Below, piece after piece: positions 1 to 12,027 of a stretch of 64,000 nt of DNA (positions are counted from its first letter, which is position 1; each line of letters opens with the position of its first letter). The DNA comes from Leifsonia xyli subsp. cynodontis DSM 46306. Lineage in GTDB: Bacteria > Actinomycetota > Actinomycetes > Actinomycetales > Microbacteriaceae. The notes beneath the pieces are model-generated. The model ran no database searches. It was not told the DNA's origin and saw only the letters and a program-made list of their open reading frames with translations. Position numbers and translations under genes: made by a program. Where the stretch lies: contig NC_022438.1 in NCBI RefSeq assembly GCF_000470775.1, positions 2,108,001 to 2,172,000 of the forward strand. The letters are read 5' to 3'.

Positions 1-1529
<1,529 letters not shown>

Positions 1530-1690
1530 TGATGCACTCCACTTTTGCTCGATCGGGCCGGTGATGCCCGCGCCACGGCGGACGCACGCCGACGGTAGGC
1601 TCCGGCAACGCTAGGGACATCGTACTTGCTCAGCCGCACAGGACGAGCAGCGGATGCTGAGAGGCGGCTCCGAGCGCGCCGAACGAAGAA

Positions 1691-1716
1691 GCGCCGATGG
1701 CGGGCGCCATCGGCGC
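1691..1716 (-). terminator. Hairpin downstream of hpf
   Basis: A perfect 11-bp inverted repeat (1691-1701 and 1706-1716, 4-nt loop) sits about 10 bases after the hpf stop codon. The T-run on the minus strand is poor. It is probably a terminator separating hpf from secA. Confidence 0.55.
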
Positions 1717-1725
1717 GTTCCGGAC

Positions 1726-2424
1726 TCAGCCGAGCTTGCGGCTCGCCGTCGCGACCTCCTGCAATTCCTCAGCGTCGTCGTCCAGAGAGATCACGCCGTA
1801 GTCCCAGCCCCTGCGCCGGTAGACGACGCTCGGCCGCTTCGTCTCCTGGTCGACGAACAGGTAGAAGTCGTGCCCGACGAGTTCCATGTAGTAGAGCGCG
1901 TCATCGACGGTCATCGGCACGCTCGCGAAGACCTTCCGCCTGATCACGACCGGGCAGTACTGCTCTTCTGCGTCCACGGGCTCCGCGTCGGCCGCGATCG
2001 TCGGGACGCTCCCGGTGCGCACCTGCTCGAGCACCGCCACCGATGCCGCGGACAGCCCGACAGCGCTGAACCCTTCGGTGCTCGCCTCGCGCAGCGAGGT
2101 CGGGCGATGCTGCCCGCGATGGACCTTCCTCCTGTCCTTCGCTCGCCGGACCCGCTCGAGAAGCTTCCCGAGCGCGATATCGAACGCGGCGTACTTGTCC
2201 GTCCCCGTGGCCTCCGAGCGCACAGTGGCTCGCGGGCCGACGAGCGTCAGTTCGACGCGGTCGTCGCCGTTCTGGGTGCCGAGCTTCTCATTGTGACGGC
2301 TGACCTTGATCTCGAAGGAGATGGCCCGCTCTGCCAGGTGAGCGACTTTCTCCGACTTCTCGGCCGCGTATTCACGGAAGCGATCAGTGATTCCCAGGTT
2401 GCGTCCGATGATGTTGATGTCCAT
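1726..2424 (-). CDS. hpf: Ribosome hibernation promoting factor, long form (HPF/RaiA)
   Basis: This 232-aa protein is a long-form HPF, which dimerises 70S ribosomes into inactive 100S particles in stationary phase or stress. Residues 1-100 are the S30AE/RaiA ribosome-binding domain (begins MDINIIGRN). A variable linker follows. The C-terminal dimerisation domain (about residues 165-225) carries the conserved VVIRRKVF and PMTVDDALYYMEL..GHDFYLF elements. The start has GGGAGGT upstream on the minus strand. The length fits the family and the gene looks intact. Its own upstream region (2425-2646) contains an AT-rich patch with the palindrome AACATATGTT that could belong to the promoter. Confidence 0.95.
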   Translation of the reverse strand: MDINIIGRNLGITDRFREYAAEKSEKVAHLAERAISFEIKVSRHNEKLGTQNGDDRVELTLVGPRATVRSEATGTDKYAAFDIALGKLLERVRRAKDRRKVHRGQHRPTSLREASTEGFSAVGLSAASVAVLEQVRTGSVPTIAADAEPVDAEEQYCPVVIRRKVFASVPMTVDDALYYMELVGHDFYLFVDQETKRPSVVYRRRGWDYGVISLDDDAEELQEVATASRKLG

Positions 2425-2646
2425 GGAGACCTCCCTGATCCGGTGTGATGTTCGCCCGGATCACGGAGGGCGGATTCGCTCACGCCTTTTGGACTACCGT
2501 AGTGCCCAGCCCCGGGATTCTGAACAAAAAACATATGTTATGTTCATGAATCCCCCGAACGCTCGCTGAACGCTTTCGCGCGGGCGAGGGGAGGGGCGCT
2601 GTCCCACTGCCGTCTCGTCACGAGGGTCTTCTCCGTGAGGCCTTTT

Positions 2647-3396
2647 TCATGAACCTCCTTCATGGGCGTCCCGCACTGAGGACCCCTGAGGACCTCCCCG
2701 TAGCGGAGTGCGCGCGAGCGTCACCGCGCCCACCGCCTCGCCTCCGGCCTCCGCGATGGCGCGAGCCGCCTCGGTCACCGTGGCGCCGGTCGTGAGGATG
2801 TCGTCGACGATGAGGCAGCGCCGTCCCGCGAGCCGCGGGGAAGCGCTCATACTGCCAGCGCGATTCTCCGCTCTCCGGTTTCCCGGCAGCCCGGCCTGGT
2901 CGGCCGTCTGACGCGCGAGGCGGAGCGCGCGCCACAGGGGTGGGACGAGCATCCGGGAGCGTGACAGGAGCATCCCTGTCGGGTGATAACCCCGTCGTCG
3001 CCAGGCGGATCGAGTGGACGGGATGAGCACCGGGAGCAGCGCCGCCGCACCGGCTGCCGCGGTGGACGCGGGACCCATCGCACGTTGCGCCTCGGCCACC
3101 GCGGGCCGGAGAGACCGTGCGAGGAACGTCGCCGCATCCGTCCGGTCGCCGTCTTTGAAAGCGAGCAGGATGCGGCGGGCGGCTCGGTCGTAGCGCAAAG
3201 CCGACCAGATCGGAAGGCCGGAGAGGGCATTGGCCGCGACCTCCGGCGAGAGAGCGCGTTCGCAGACGGAACACACGGACCGGTCGCCGGCGCCGCACCC
3301 CGCGCAACGCACGGGGAGGAGGATCCCCGCCGCATCGAGGACGGCGGAGCGGGCGAGCGAAAGGCGGACGGGGCGCTTGAGCGATGTCTTCGTCAT
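2647..3396 (-). CDS. comF: ComF family phosphoribosyltransferase-like protein
   Basis: This 249-aa protein has the ComF layout: an N-terminal zinc-binding region (CAGCGAGDRSVCSVC, about residues 32-46) and a C-terminal type I PRTase domain with the PRPP-binding loop CLIVDDILTTGATVTEAAR near residue 205. ComF proteins act in DNA uptake or processing in competent bacteria; the role in actinobacteria is not defined. The start ATG (3396) gives the sequence MTKTSLKRP. It lies 170 bases after lpqB on the same strand, so it is probably the last gene of the mtrA-mtrB-lpqB-comF unit. A much longer open frame through this region is only an overlap with lpqB in another frame. Confidence 0.88.
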   Translation of the reverse strand: MTKTSLKRPVRLSLARSAVLDAAGILLPVRCAGCGAGDRSVCSVCERALSPEVAANALSGLPIWSALRYDRAARRILLAFKDGDRTDAATFLARSLRPAVAEAQRAMGPASTAAAGAAALLPVLIPSTRSAWRRRGYHPTGMLLSRSRMLVPPLWRALRLARQTADQAGLPGNRRAENRAGSMSASPRLAGRRCLIVDDILTTGATVTEAARAIAEAGGEAVGAVTLARTPLRGGPQGSSVRDAHEGGS

Positions 3397-3566
3397 GCCA
3401 CAAGCCTCCCGGGGACGCCCGCCCCGCCGTCTGCTCCGGGGAAATCTGTGGAGAACCCATCGCGCCGGCCTCCCTGTGCAGAAGTCCAAGGGCCGGGGCC
3501 GGCCGAAACGATCAGGGCGCCCGACGAGGTGCGAACGACGCGAAAGAGCCAGCGCCACGCAAAAGG

Positions 3567-5279
3567 TCAGGGCTGCCCGAGCTGCACCGCGACCGCGCCG
3601 ACTCTGTCCGCCTGCGTCTGCCATCCGGTCCCGGACGGCGCCTGCAGGGTCCCGTCGGTCGCGAGAACCAGGTAGCGGGACAGCCCGCCCGCACCCACGA
3701 TGACGCCCCCGAGGGCCGGGCCGGCGGTGATCGTCGTCGTGCCGCCGATGGTCTGCTCCGAGATGCCCGTGGCGTTGCCGTTGGTGACGCTCAGCACGGC
3801 GACGGCGAGATCGGAGGTCCAGGCGACCGAGACCGGCACGCCTTCGCCGACGGCGAGTTCGATCGGCGCGGTCAGTTCGGTGGGGACCCCTGCGGAGCCG
3901 CGGAGCACACCGGCGACGACGAGCGAATACCCCGAGGCCGTCCGGAGGACGGCGACGACGCGCGTCCCGTCCCTCGACACAGCGAGCGAGACGATCCCGG
4001 TAGCGCTGGGCCAGTCGGCCTTCACGAGGTGGACCTCGCCGGTGGACCCGGTCGCCTGGAGCCCAGCCGGCGAGTCCGCCGGGACGGTCCACACCCAGCC
4101 GTCGTTGTCGAAGGCGGGCGCGATGATGCCGGGACGGGCGTCCACCCTGACCGGTTCGCCGCTCCGGCGCACGAGGAAGGCGCCCGCTTTGGAGAGGACG
4201 GCAGCCTGATCGCGTGCGGCGTTGACGGTCACGGCGGTGGGCTGCAACGCGACGACCCTGTCGCTCAGCCCGCTCAGCGCGGTCACCGTCGAGCCGTTCA
4301 GCAGGCCGAAGGCATCGCCGCGGGAGACGATCGGGTGCGAATCGACGGGAGGGTCCTGCAGGGATGCGGCGGCATCGTTGAGCGGCGGGATCTGCTGGAC
4401 ATTGCCCTCGATCGACAGTTCCACCGAGCGCGCCAGGCTGGCGAGGCTCTGCTCCAGCTGCACCTGCATCCGCTGGAGTTGCGCCTGGTCGGCCTGCGCC
4501 GCCTCGGAGCTGAGGTCGACGCGCGCGACTCCCCCGTTCGTCGTGACGGAGGGCACAGCGAGCTGGGCGCCCTGCGGGAACGCGGAGACGACGGCCCCGT
4601 TCAGCCACTTGGCCGGGCCGGCGAGCACCGCGCTCGCCACCCTCGTGGCTGCGGCGGCGACCCGGGCCGGGAACCAGCGTGCGTCCGGCACAAGGTAGGC
4701 GAAACCGGGGCTGTAGAAGTAGAGCGTCTGCTGCGAGTAGACGGCGCGGAACGTCGGGTCGTCGACGACGACGCCGTTCGGCGCGACCGAGATCCGCCAC
4801 TCCCCGTCTTGTCTCACCAGTTCGTAGCTCAGCCCGACCGGCGCTTTGCTCAGCACCGGATGGTAGACCCCGGTGCTGTCGACGTTCGCGACCGGGCTGA
4901 CATCCACACTCCACTGGTTGCCGTCGTGGTCGTAGATGCGGTTGCGTCCGTCGTCCACAGTGACGGACTCATCCGGGTTCCAGGCGGCGCCCATCGGCCG
5001 TGTGAGGTACTCCCGGGCGATCTGGAAGTTGTTCTTGGGGCTGGACGCGGCGTCGATGAAGCCCTGGACGATGCGCTGTGGCGAGGCGCCCTTCTCGGGC
5101 GGGGAGGGGTTGAAGTCGAGGTCGAGCTGATCGTTGACCTGCGCGATCGGGCCGCCCTGACGCACAGGACCAGAATCCGGGATGCTGGCGCAGGCGGCGA
5201 GCAGGACGACGAGGGCAGCCGCGAGAGCGGCGGCGACCGCCCGACGGCGCGCGGCCGCGGGGCCGCTCCGGAGGGTCAC
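3567..5279 (-). CDS. lpqB: Lipoprotein LpqB, modulator of the MtrAB two-component system
   Basis: This 570-aa lipoprotein has a basic N-terminus, a hydrophobic segment and the lipobox LLAAC near residue 30. A GerMN domain (about residues 200-320) and a C-terminal beta-propeller-like region follow. LpqB binds the extracellular part of the MtrB sensor and tunes MtrA activity in mycobacteria and relatives. The start is GTG at 5279. Its first bases overlap the mtrB stop codon (GTGA), so translation is probably coupled to mtrB. Confidence 0.93.
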   Translation of the reverse strand: MTLRSGPAAARRRAVAAALAAALVVLLAACASIPDSGPVRQGGPIAQVNDQLDLDFNPSPPEKGASPQRIVQGFIDAASSPKNNFQIAREYLTRPMGAAWNPDESVTVDDGRNRIYDHDGNQWSVDVSPVANVDSTGVYHPVLSKAPVGLSYELVRQDGEWRISVAPNGVVVDDPTFRAVYSQQTLYFYSPGFAYLVPDARWFPARVAAAATRVASAVLAGPAKWLNGAVVSAFPQGAQLAVPSVTTNGGVARVDLSSEAAQADQAQLQRMQVQLEQSLASLARSVELSIEGNVQQIPPLNDAAASLQDPPVDSHPIVSRGDAFGLLNGSTVTALSGLSDRVVALQPTAVTVNAARDQAAVLSKAGAFLVRRSGEPVRVDARPGIIAPAFDNDGWVWTVPADSPAGLQATGSTGEVHLVKADWPSATGIVSLAVSRDGTRVVAVLRTASGYSLVVAGVLRGSAGVPTELTAPIELAVGEGVPVSVAWTSDLAVAVLSVTNGNATGISEQTIGGTTTITAGPALGGVIVGAGGLSRYLVLATDGTLQAPSGTGWQTQADRVGAVAVQLGQP

Positions 5280-6949
5280 GCGCGTGCTCCGCTCTCGGGG
5301 AGGGGACGCGTCTCGGGACGCGGTCCCTCCGGGGCCGCACGGCGGCGCGAAGCCCCCGCGGTGGAGCCCGCGTCGATCGGCGGCAGCGGGAGCGGCGAGT
5401 CGGTGATCTCTGTGCCGGGGACCCGCGGCAGAGTCAGCCGGAAGCAGGAGCCCTCCCCCGGGGCCGACCACACCTGGAGCCATCCGGAGTGCAGCGTCGC
5501 ATCCTCGAGGGAGATGGCGAGCCCGAGACCGGTGCCCCCGATCGTGCGTTTGCGAGACGGGTCAGCCCGCCAGAAGCGGTCGAAGACATGGGCGACATCC
5601 TGCTGGTTCATCCCGATCCCATCGTCGCGGACAGTCAGGGCGACGGCCGTCTCGTTGCTGTCGACGGTGACGACGACGGGTTTGCCCTCGCCGTGCTCGA
5701 TCGCATTGCCGAGGAGGTTGCGAACGACGCGGCGGATACGGCGCGGGTCCATCCCGACGTCGAAATGCCCACCGGGCGCATCCAGGCGGAGCACGGAGCC
5801 GTTCTGCCCGGACAGGGTGCGCAGTTCGTCCATGACCTCCCCGGCCAGCCGGACCAGATTGGTCGGCTCGAGGTCGAGCGCGACGGAACCGGCGTCGTAG
5901 CGGCTGATCTCGAGGAGGTCGGAGAGGAGGCGGTCGAAACGCTCGATCTGGGTGTGCAGCAGCTCGGCGGTCCGCTCGGTGGCCGGCGGGAACGTGTCGC
6001 GCTGGTCGTAGAGGACATCGCCGGCGAGGCGGATCGTCGTCAGCGGCGTGCGCAGCTCATGCGACACATCCGAGACGAAGCGCTGCTGCAACTGCGACAG
6101 GGTCGCGAGCTGGTTGATCTGGTTCTGGAGGCTGTCGGCCATCCCGTTGAAGGAGCGGGCGAGCGAGGCGAGGACGTCCTCGCCTCGCTCCGGGATGCGG
6201 ACGGCGAGATCCCCGGCCGCCAGCCGCTCGCTGGTGTGGGCTGCGACCCGGATGGGCTCCACCACGAAACGGACGACCACCCAGGCGATCCCGCCGATCA
6301 GCACGATCAGCACGAGGCCCGCGAGCAGCAGCGTGTTCTGGACGAACATCAAGGTCGTCTCGGAGTCGCGCAGGTTGTAGCCGATGTAGAGCTCGTAGTG
6401 GCCGTAGGAGGGCAGCGTCAGCTGGGTCCCCACGACGATGCCGGGGTCGGTCGAACCGCTCCCGGCCGACAGCGCGACGGACTGGTAGAACTGCTTCGTC
6501 CCTCCATTCTGCACCAGGGTCCGGAGCGGGGCGGAGATGACCGGGTTCAGCGCCGGGCTGCCGCGGTCGGGCGGCGCGAGGATGCTGGTGTCCTGCCCCG
6601 GCACCCGGTAGGCGGCGACGAGCCGGCTGGAGGTCGAGCCCTGCACCGACTGGAGCGCGGTGGTGAGCAGGTTCTTGCCGCTGTCGCCCGCCGACACATC
6701 CGAGGCGTTGAGGGTGGCCTGGGCTGCCGTCGTCGCCCGGCTGGAGTCGCGAAGGGCCTCCGAGAGCCGGGACTGGTACAGGTCGTTGCTGATGCTGAGC
6801 ACCATGTAGACCCCGGTGACGAGGATGGCGACCCCGGTGAACAGCAGCGTGATCGCCACCGTCCGGACCTGCAGCGACCGCCGCCACAGACTCGCCAAAC
6901 GCAGCGGCGCCTGCCGCCACCCTTCCCTGTCCGGCCACCGGAAGCGCAT
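5276..6949 (-). CDS. mtrB: Sensor histidine kinase MtrB
   Basis: This 557-aa membrane kinase has two transmembrane segments (about residues 30-50 and 210-230) flanking an extracytoplasmic sensor. A HAMP domain follows, then the HisKA phospho-acceptor motif SHELRTPL (His near residue 297) and a HATPase domain ending in GTGLGLAIS. It phosphorylates MtrA and links cell-wall and osmotic status to division and wall gene expression. It lies 16 bases downstream of mtrA and overlaps lpqB. All kinase boxes are present, so it looks functional. Confidence 0.96.
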   Translation of the reverse strand: MRFRWPDREGWRQAPLRLASLWRRSLQVRTVAITLLFTGVAILVTGVYMVLSISNDLYQSRLSEALRDSSRATTAAQATLNASDVSAGDSGKNLLTTALQSVQGSTSSRLVAAYRVPGQDTSILAPPDRGSPALNPVISAPLRTLVQNGGTKQFYQSVALSAGSGSTDPGIVVGTQLTLPSYGHYELYIGYNLRDSETTLMFVQNTLLLAGLVLIVLIGGIAWVVVRFVVEPIRVAAHTSERLAAGDLAVRIPERGEDVLASLARSFNGMADSLQNQINQLATLSQLQQRFVSDVSHELRTPLTTIRLAGDVLYDQRDTFPPATERTAELLHTQIERFDRLLSDLLEISRYDAGSVALDLEPTNLVRLAGEVMDELRTLSGQNGSVLRLDAPGGHFDVGMDPRRIRRVVRNLLGNAIEHGEGKPVVVTVDSNETAVALTVRDDGIGMNQQDVAHVFDRFWRADPSRKRTIGGTGLGLAISLEDATLHSGWLQVWSAPGEGSCFRLTLPRVPGTEITDSPLPLPPIDAGSTAGASRRRAAPEGPRPETRPLPESGARA

Positions 6950-6965
6950 GCGAAGCCGTCCGGCG

Positions 6966-7649
6966 CTACGTCGCCATACCGGCGCGGTAGCCGACCCCGC
7001 GCACGGTCATGACGATCTTCGGGTTGTCCGGGTCTTGCTCCACCTTGGCGCGCAGGCGCTGGACGTGGACGTTGACCAGGCGGGTGTCGGCCTTGTAGTG
7101 GTACCCCCAGACCTGTTCGAGCAGCATCTCCCGGGTGAAGACCTGCTGCGGCTTGGCCGCGAGGGCGAGCAGGAGGTCGAACTCCAGCGGTGTGAGCGCG
7201 ATGCGGGCGTCGCCTCGGCGCACCTCGTGGCCGGCGACATCCACCAGCAGATCGCCGATGCGCAGTTGCTCGGCCGGCGGGGCGACGGGAGCGGGACGCA
7301 GGCGGGTGCGAACGCGGGCGACGAGCTCCTTGGGGTTGAACGGCTTGACCATGTAATCGTCGGCGCCGGACTCGAGGCCTTTGACGACATCGGCTGTGTC
7401 CGATTTGGCCGTGAGCATGATGATCGGGGTCCCCGATTCCGCTCGGATGCTGCTGCACACTTCGATCCCGTCGAGGCCGGGGAGCATGAGGTCGAGCAGC
7501 ACGAGGTCGGGCTTGGACTCCCGGAAGACCCCGACCGCCTCCGAGCCGTCCTCGCAGAACACCGGGTCGAATCCCTCGGTGCGCAGCACGATGCCGATCA
7601 TCTCGGCCAGGGCGGTGTCGTCGTCGACCACCAGGATGCGACTAGTCAT
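6966..7649 (-). CDS. mtrA: Response regulator MtrA (OmpR/PhoB family)
   Basis: This 227-aa protein has a receiver domain with an acidic pocket (VVDDD, residues 8-12), phospho-acceptor Asp53 in LVLLDLMLPG and Lys in MVKPF. A winged-helix DNA-binding domain follows (about residues 130-225, including LVNVHVQRLRAKVE). It is an essential regulator of cell-wall, division and replication genes in many actinobacteria. The start was set at ATG 7649 (MTSRILVVDD), because the open frame upstream of it has no homology. It is the first gene of the mtrA-mtrB-lpqB unit, divergent from the gene at 7835. Confidence 0.97.
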   Translation of the reverse strand: MTSRILVVDDDTALAEMIGIVLRTEGFDPVFCEDGSEAVGVFRESKPDLVLLDLMLPGLDGIEVCSSIRAESGTPIIMLTAKSDTADVVKGLESGADDYMVKPFNPKELVARVRTRLRPAPVAPPAEQLRIGDLLVDVAGHEVRRGDARIALTPLEFDLLLALAAKPQQVFTREMLLEQVWGYHYKADTRLVNVHVQRLRAKVEQDPDNPKIVMTVRGVGYRAGMAT

Positions 7650-7834
7650 TGGTCTGTAATCTCTCTGAGCCCCTCTCGGCGGCGCGAGCCGCACAGCAAC
7701 GTGACAAGCGTAGTCGAGGTGGCTGCCTGCGTCCCGGAAGCGGCTCGGCGCACCCCCGGGGGGAGGGGACAACGCGGTCGCCTCAGATGTGCCAGCATGG
7801 AAGCAAGTGACAACCGGGGGATGAGAGGGGCTGT

Positions 7835-9151
7835 GTGAGCGACGACCAGACCTGGCGGACACCGGACGCCCCTCAGGGAGCCGACGGCGCAGGCGGGGAG
7901 AGCGCGGACGGGCACAGAGGCCGCAACGCCGCCGGCCAAGGTCCTGGCTCCGGTCCGGCAAACCCCGGCTACGCTCAGCAGCCCCCCGCCTGGCAGCATG
8001 GGCAAACCGCCTGGCAGCAGCAGCCCCCTGCCTGGCAGCAGCAGCCCCTCACCGGCTACGGCCAGCAACCCGACTGGGCGCCACCGCCGAAGCCGGGACT
8101 GGTCCCGCTGCGGCCGCTCGGGTTCGGCACGCTGCTCGGCGCGCCGTTCCAGGTGCTGCGGCAGAATCCGAAGATCACGGTCGGCGCCGCGCTCATAATG
8201 CAAGGGCTGCCGTCCGTCTTCGTCGCCGTCCTCACGAGCGCAATCGCCTTCCTCCTGCTCACGCGCGTGACGAGCGCGGACGTCCAGGACCAGAGCGCGA
8301 TCACGGCCGGGGCCATCGGCGGATCGATTCTGCTCGGGGTGCTCTCGATCGTCGTCTCCACCGTCTTCAGCGCGCTGCTGCAAGGCATCGTCGTCGCGGA
8401 GGTCTCGCGGGAGACGCTCGGCGAGAAGCTGACCTTCGGCTCGCTGTGGCGGATGGTCCGCGGGCGGATGGCCGCGCTCGTCGGCTGGGCGTTCCTGTTC
8501 GCGCTGGCCTGGCTCCTCGCCCTCGCTCTCGTGATCGTGATCGTGGTCGTGCTGGCCTCGCTCGGCGGTCCGGCCGGGATCATCGGGGCGCTCCTGGCGG
8601 GGCTCGCCGGGGGCGTCGGCCTGATCGCCGCCGCGATCTGGATCAACACGAAGCTCGCCATCGTGCCGAGCGCGATCGTGATCGAGCGGTTGCCGATCGG
8701 CGCCGCGATGTTGCGCTCGTGGGAGCTCACGACCGGGTATTTCTGGCGGACTCTCGGTGTCATCGTGCTCATCGCGGTGATTATCGGGGCCGTGACGCAG
8801 ATCATCGCCACACCGTTCTCACTGATAGGGATGATGGCGGGCGGGATCGTCGCGCCGACATCGCTGAGCGGCCAGGATCAGTCGGCGTTCGCCCCGTTCC
8901 TCGCGGCGCAGCTCGGCACGAACATCCTGGCGAGCATCGTCGGCGCCGTCATCGGGGCGATCGGCAGCGTCGCGCAGACCGCAGCGGTCGCCCTGCTCTA
9001 CATCGACCTCCGGATGCGCAAAGAGGGCCTCGACCTGCACCTGATCCGGTTCGTCGAGGCGCGACAGGCGGGGCAAGCTGTCCCCGACCCGTACACACGG
9101 CCCGCGCCGGCCTCCCCCGCGCCGCCGGCCGCTCCCTGGCCGGGCGTCTGA
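7835..9151 (+). CDS. Glycerophosphodiester phosphodiesterase membrane-domain-like protein
   Basis: This 438-aa membrane protein starts at GTG (MSDDQTWRTP). Residues 1-95 are a low-complexity, Pro/Gln-rich cytoplasmic tail with repeated AWQQQP units. The rest has about six hydrophobic segments arranged as in the membrane domain seen with some glycerophosphodiester phosphodiesterases. No catalytic GDPD domain is present. It is the first gene of a plus-strand cluster with DUF4129, DUF4350, moxR and DUF58, often found together in actinobacteria. Function unknown. Confidence 0.8.
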   Translation: MSDDQTWRTPDAPQGADGAGGESADGHRGRNAAGQGPGSGPANPGYAQQPPAWQHGQTAWQQQPPAWQQQPLTGYGQQPDWAPPPKPGLVPLRPLGFGTLLGAPFQVLRQNPKITVGAALIMQGLPSVFVAVLTSAIAFLLLTRVTSADVQDQSAITAGAIGGSILLGVLSIVVSTVFSALLQGIVVAEVSRETLGEKLTFGSLWRMVRGRMAALVGWAFLFALAWLLALALVIVIVVVLASLGGPAGIIGALLAGLAGGVGLIAAAIWINTKLAIVPSAIVIERLPIGAAMLRSWELTTGYFWRTLGVIVLIAVIIGAVTQIIATPFSLIGMMAGGIVAPTSLSGQDQSAFAPFLAAQLGTNILASIVGAVIGAIGSVAQTAAVALLYIDLRMRKEGLDLHLIRFVEARQAGQAVPDPYTRPAPASPAPPAAPWPGV

Positions 9152-9155
9152 GACC

Positions 9156-9794
9156 GTGCGCGTGGACATCCCGGTGGATCCGAGTTCGCCGGACGCTCAC
9201 GACTGGATCCGCCAGGAGCTCGTCAAACCGGAGTACCAGGCCGCCAAACCGACGTGGTTCGATCTGGTGTGGAAAGCGGTCGGCGACGGGCTGGCCGCGC
9301 TGTTCCAGGGGTCGGGCGGAGACGCCGGGCCCGTCCTCTTGGCCGTCATCGTGCTGATCGTGGCCGGGATCGTCGTCGCGGCGTTCTTCGTCTTCGGCCG
9401 CCCGCGCGTGAACCGGCAGGCGGCGGCCTCCCGGCGCGCGGTGCTCGGCGGCGTCGACGCGCGCACCGCTCAGGAGCTGCGGAGCGCCGCCGCGGCGGCC
9501 GCCCGCGCGGGCGACTGGGCGCTCGCCATCGAGGAGCAGTTCCGCGCTCTGGCGGTCGGGCTGGATGAGCGCACACTGGTGTCTCTCTCCCCCGGGACGA
9601 CCGCGACGGAGTTCGCCGCCCGGGCCGCCGCCGCCGTGCCGGAGGAAGCGGAAACGTTGCGCGAAGCGTCGCGCGCGTTCGACGACGTCCGCTACCTCGA
9701 CCGGCCGGGCACCGAGTCCCGTTACCAGCTGCTCGTCGCGCTGGATCAGCGGCTCCAGACGCGCCGCGCCGCGCCGCCGGCGGTTCTGACGTGA
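9156..9794 (+). CDS. DUF4129 domain membrane protein
   Basis: This 212-aa protein has one transmembrane segment (about residues 62-85). A C-terminal cytoplasmic DUF4129 domain follows (about residues 115-205, including DWALAIEEQFRAL and ARAFDDVRYLDRPG-like signatures). DUF4129 proteins accompany MoxR ATPases and DUF58 proteins, and some are linked to transglutaminase-like proteins. The GTG start lies just after the upstream stop, and its own stop overlaps the next gene (TGACACGG region). No function is proven. Confidence 0.8.
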   Translation: MRVDIPVDPSSPDAHDWIRQELVKPEYQAAKPTWFDLVWKAVGDGLAALFQGSGGDAGPVLLAVIVLIVAGIVVAAFFVFGRPRVNRQAAASRRAVLGGVDARTAQELRSAAAAAARAGDWALAIEEQFRALAVGLDERTLVSLSPGTTATEFAARAAAAVPEEAETLREASRAFDDVRYLDRPGTESRYQLLVALDQRLQTRRAAPPAVLT

Positions 9795-11033
9795 CACGGC
9801 TTCCGGCTCCGGCCCCGGTTGCCGCCCCGGTGGCGACCCCGACCGTCCGGCGCACTCTCCGCCGCTCGCTCCCCTGGCTCCTCCTCGGCGGGCTCGTCGC
9901 GCTCATCGTGCTGCTCGGAGCCCTGTTCGCCGGCTCCCGGGACACCTTCGGGGGCGTGCTGCGCTCCACCAACGCGGGACCGACGGGGGCCAAGGCCGTG
10001 TCCACCGTCCTCCAGCGGCAGGGAGTCACGGTGCGCGCCGCCGGAACGCTCGAGGAGGTCCGGGAGGCCGCTGACGCTGACAGCACCGTTCTCGTCTTCG
10101 ACTCCCGCGGCTCCCTGACCGGCGACGCCTATGCCGAACTGAGCTCCCTGGCGGAGACGATCGTGGTGGTCGAACCCGGCTTCGAGGCGCTCCGGACGCT
10201 CGCACCCGGGGTACACGCCGCGGGCGAGCCCACCGGCCCGGTCTCCGCCGGCTGCCCGGTCCCGGCCGCCCGGAACGCCGGGCGGATCGACCCGCGCGCG
10301 ACCGGGAACACGAAGGACGCCTCTGTCCCGGGGACATTCAGCGCGAACACGGACGTCCAGCGCTGCTTCGTCCGCGACGGCGGAGCCTCTACTCGTCCAG
10401 ACGCGCGTCGAGGGCCGCACGGTCTCTCTGCTCGGGTCGGCGGCGATCCTCATGAACGACGGCGTCGAGCGCGAGGGCAACGCCGCCCTCGCGCTGAATC
10501 TGCTCGGCGGCCACCGCACCCTGGTGTGGTACCTGCCCGGGATCGCCGACCGCCCGCCCGCCGGTCCGCCAGACCTCGCGGAGCTGACGCCCGGCTGGGT
10601 GACCCCGGTCGTGCTCCTGCTGCTCGCTGTGTTCGCCGCCGCGATCTGGCGCGGACGGAGGTTCGGCCCGCTCATGGTCGAGAGCCTGCCGATCATCGTC
10701 CGCGCGGGCGAGACGCGAGAGGGGCGCGCCCGGCTGTACCAGCGCTCCTCTGCCCGGCTCCGCGCGGCGGACGCGCTGCGGATCGGCGCGATCGGCCGGC
10801 TGGCACGCGCTGTCGGATTCTCCCGGACGTGTACGGCCGGGGAGATCGCGGATGCCGTCGCCGCCGTCACGGGCAGGGAGCGCTCCGGCGTCCGCGCCCT
10901 CCTCCTCGACGACATCCCGACGACGGACGCGCAGCTGCTCGCCCTCTCGGACGCCCTCGCGAAGCTCGAACGAGCCACCGCCGCCGCCGTCACGCCCGGC
11001 CAGGCGGGACCGACAGGAAGAATGGAACAATGA
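9791..11033 (+). pseudogene. DUF4350 domain membrane protein, broken by a frameshift
   Basis: The N-terminal part (from 9791, MTRLPAPAPV) has a transmembrane segment and the DUF4350 core. Near 10385-10395 homology leaves this frame and continues one frame over: after GGAS the sequence LLVQTRVEGRTVSLLG resumes, through MNDGVEREGN (10452) and a second membrane segment to the stop at 11033. Restoring one base near 10390 would give one protein of about 413 aa. After the shift the original frame stays open and by chance runs into moxR. Either a real frameshift or a sequencing error is possible. The neighbourhood, rich in broken genes, favours decay. Confidence 0.75.
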
Positions 11034-12025
11034 CCGATCTGAGCACCGGAAACCGCCCCGCGCCGCCCGGGGACGCCGCGAGCCTGCGCCAGGCCCTCGC
11101 AACGGTCCGCCACGAGGTCGGCAAGGCCGTCGTCGGCCAGGAGGGCGCCGTCACCGGACTGATCATCGCTCTGCTCGCCCACGGCCACGTTCTGCTGGAA
11201 GGCGTGCCCGGGGTCGCCAAGACGCTGCTGGTGCGCTCGCTCAGCCAGGCGCTGAGTCTCGACACGAAACGCGTTCAGTTCACGCCCGACCTGATGCCGG
11301 GCGATGTCACGGGATCGCTCGTGTACGACGCTCAGACCGGCAGCTTCGTGTTCCGCGAAGGGCCTGTCTTCACAAACATCCTGCTGGCCGACGAGATCAA
11401 CCGGACGCCCCCGAAGACGCAGTCGGCCCTGCTGGAGGCGATGGAGGAGCGCCAGGTGAGCGTCGACGGTGTGAGCCGCCCGCTCCCCGATCCCTTCATC
11501 GTCGCGGCCACACAGAACCCGGTCGAGTACGAGGGCACTTACACCCTCCCCGAGGCGCAGCTCGACCGCTTCCTGCTGAAGCTGACGCTCGATGTCCCCG
11601 AGCGGGACGCGGAGGTCGAGGTGCTGCGCCGCCACGCGGCCGGGTTCGCTCCGCGCGATCTGGCCGGCGCCGGGGTGACTCCGGCGCTGACCGCCGAACA
11701 GCTCGCCGCGGCACGGGCGTCCGCCGCCTCCGTCGGCGCGAACGCCGATATGCTGGCCTACATCGTCGATCTGGCGCGCGCCACGCGCCAGAGCCCCTCG
11801 GCGAAGCTCGGCGTCAGCCCCCGCGGAACGACGGCTCTGCTCGCGGCGGCCAAAGCCTGGGCCTGGCTCTCCGGCTACGGCTCGATCACCCCGGACCACG
11901 TCCAGGCGATGCTCGTGTCCGTGTGGCGGCACCGTCTGCAGCTGCGCCCGGAAGCCGAGCTCGAGGGCGTCGGCCCCGACGCGATCCTCCGGGCGATCAT
12001 CCAGCAGGTCCAGGTCCCGATCTAG
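11030..12025 (+). CDS. MoxR family AAA+ ATPase
   Basis: This 331-aa ATPase has Walker A GVPGVAKT (about residue 60), Walker B ILLADEINR, sensor regions (ATQNPVEYEGTYTLPEAQLDRF split over two stretches) and the C-terminal lid domain. MoxR ATPases act as chaperones in maturation of partner complexes, usually with DUF58/VWA proteins. Its ATG overlaps the stop of the DUF4350 gene (ATGA), so expression may be affected by the upstream frameshift. The DUF58 partner directly downstream is truncated, so the MoxR may have lost its usual client. Confidence 0.93.
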   Translation: MTDLSTGNRPAPPGDAASLRQALATVRHEVGKAVVGQEGAVTGLIIALLAHGHVLLEGVPGVAKTLLVRSLSQALSLDTKRVQFTPDLMPGDVTGSLVYDAQTGSFVFREGPVFTNILLADEINRTPPKTQSALLEAMEERQVSVDGVSRPLPDPFIVAATQNPVEYEGTYTLPEAQLDRFLLKLTLDVPERDAEVEVLRRHAAGFAPRDLAGAGVTPALTAEQLAAARASAASVGANADMLAYIVDLARATRQSPSAKLGVSPRGTTALLAAAKAWAWLSGYGSITPDHVQAMLVSVWRHRLQLRPEAELEGVGPDAILRAIIQQVQVPI

Positions 12026-12027
12026 GT

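Noticed and set aside
2647..4914. A single 755-aa gene
   Set aside because: Its upstream half is the antisense-like overlap of lpqB; ComF starts at 3396.
9791..12025. A real 744-aa DUF4350-MoxR fusion
   Set aside because: The middle is Arg/Pro-rich out-of-frame sequence; the true DUF4350 C-terminus is present in another frame.
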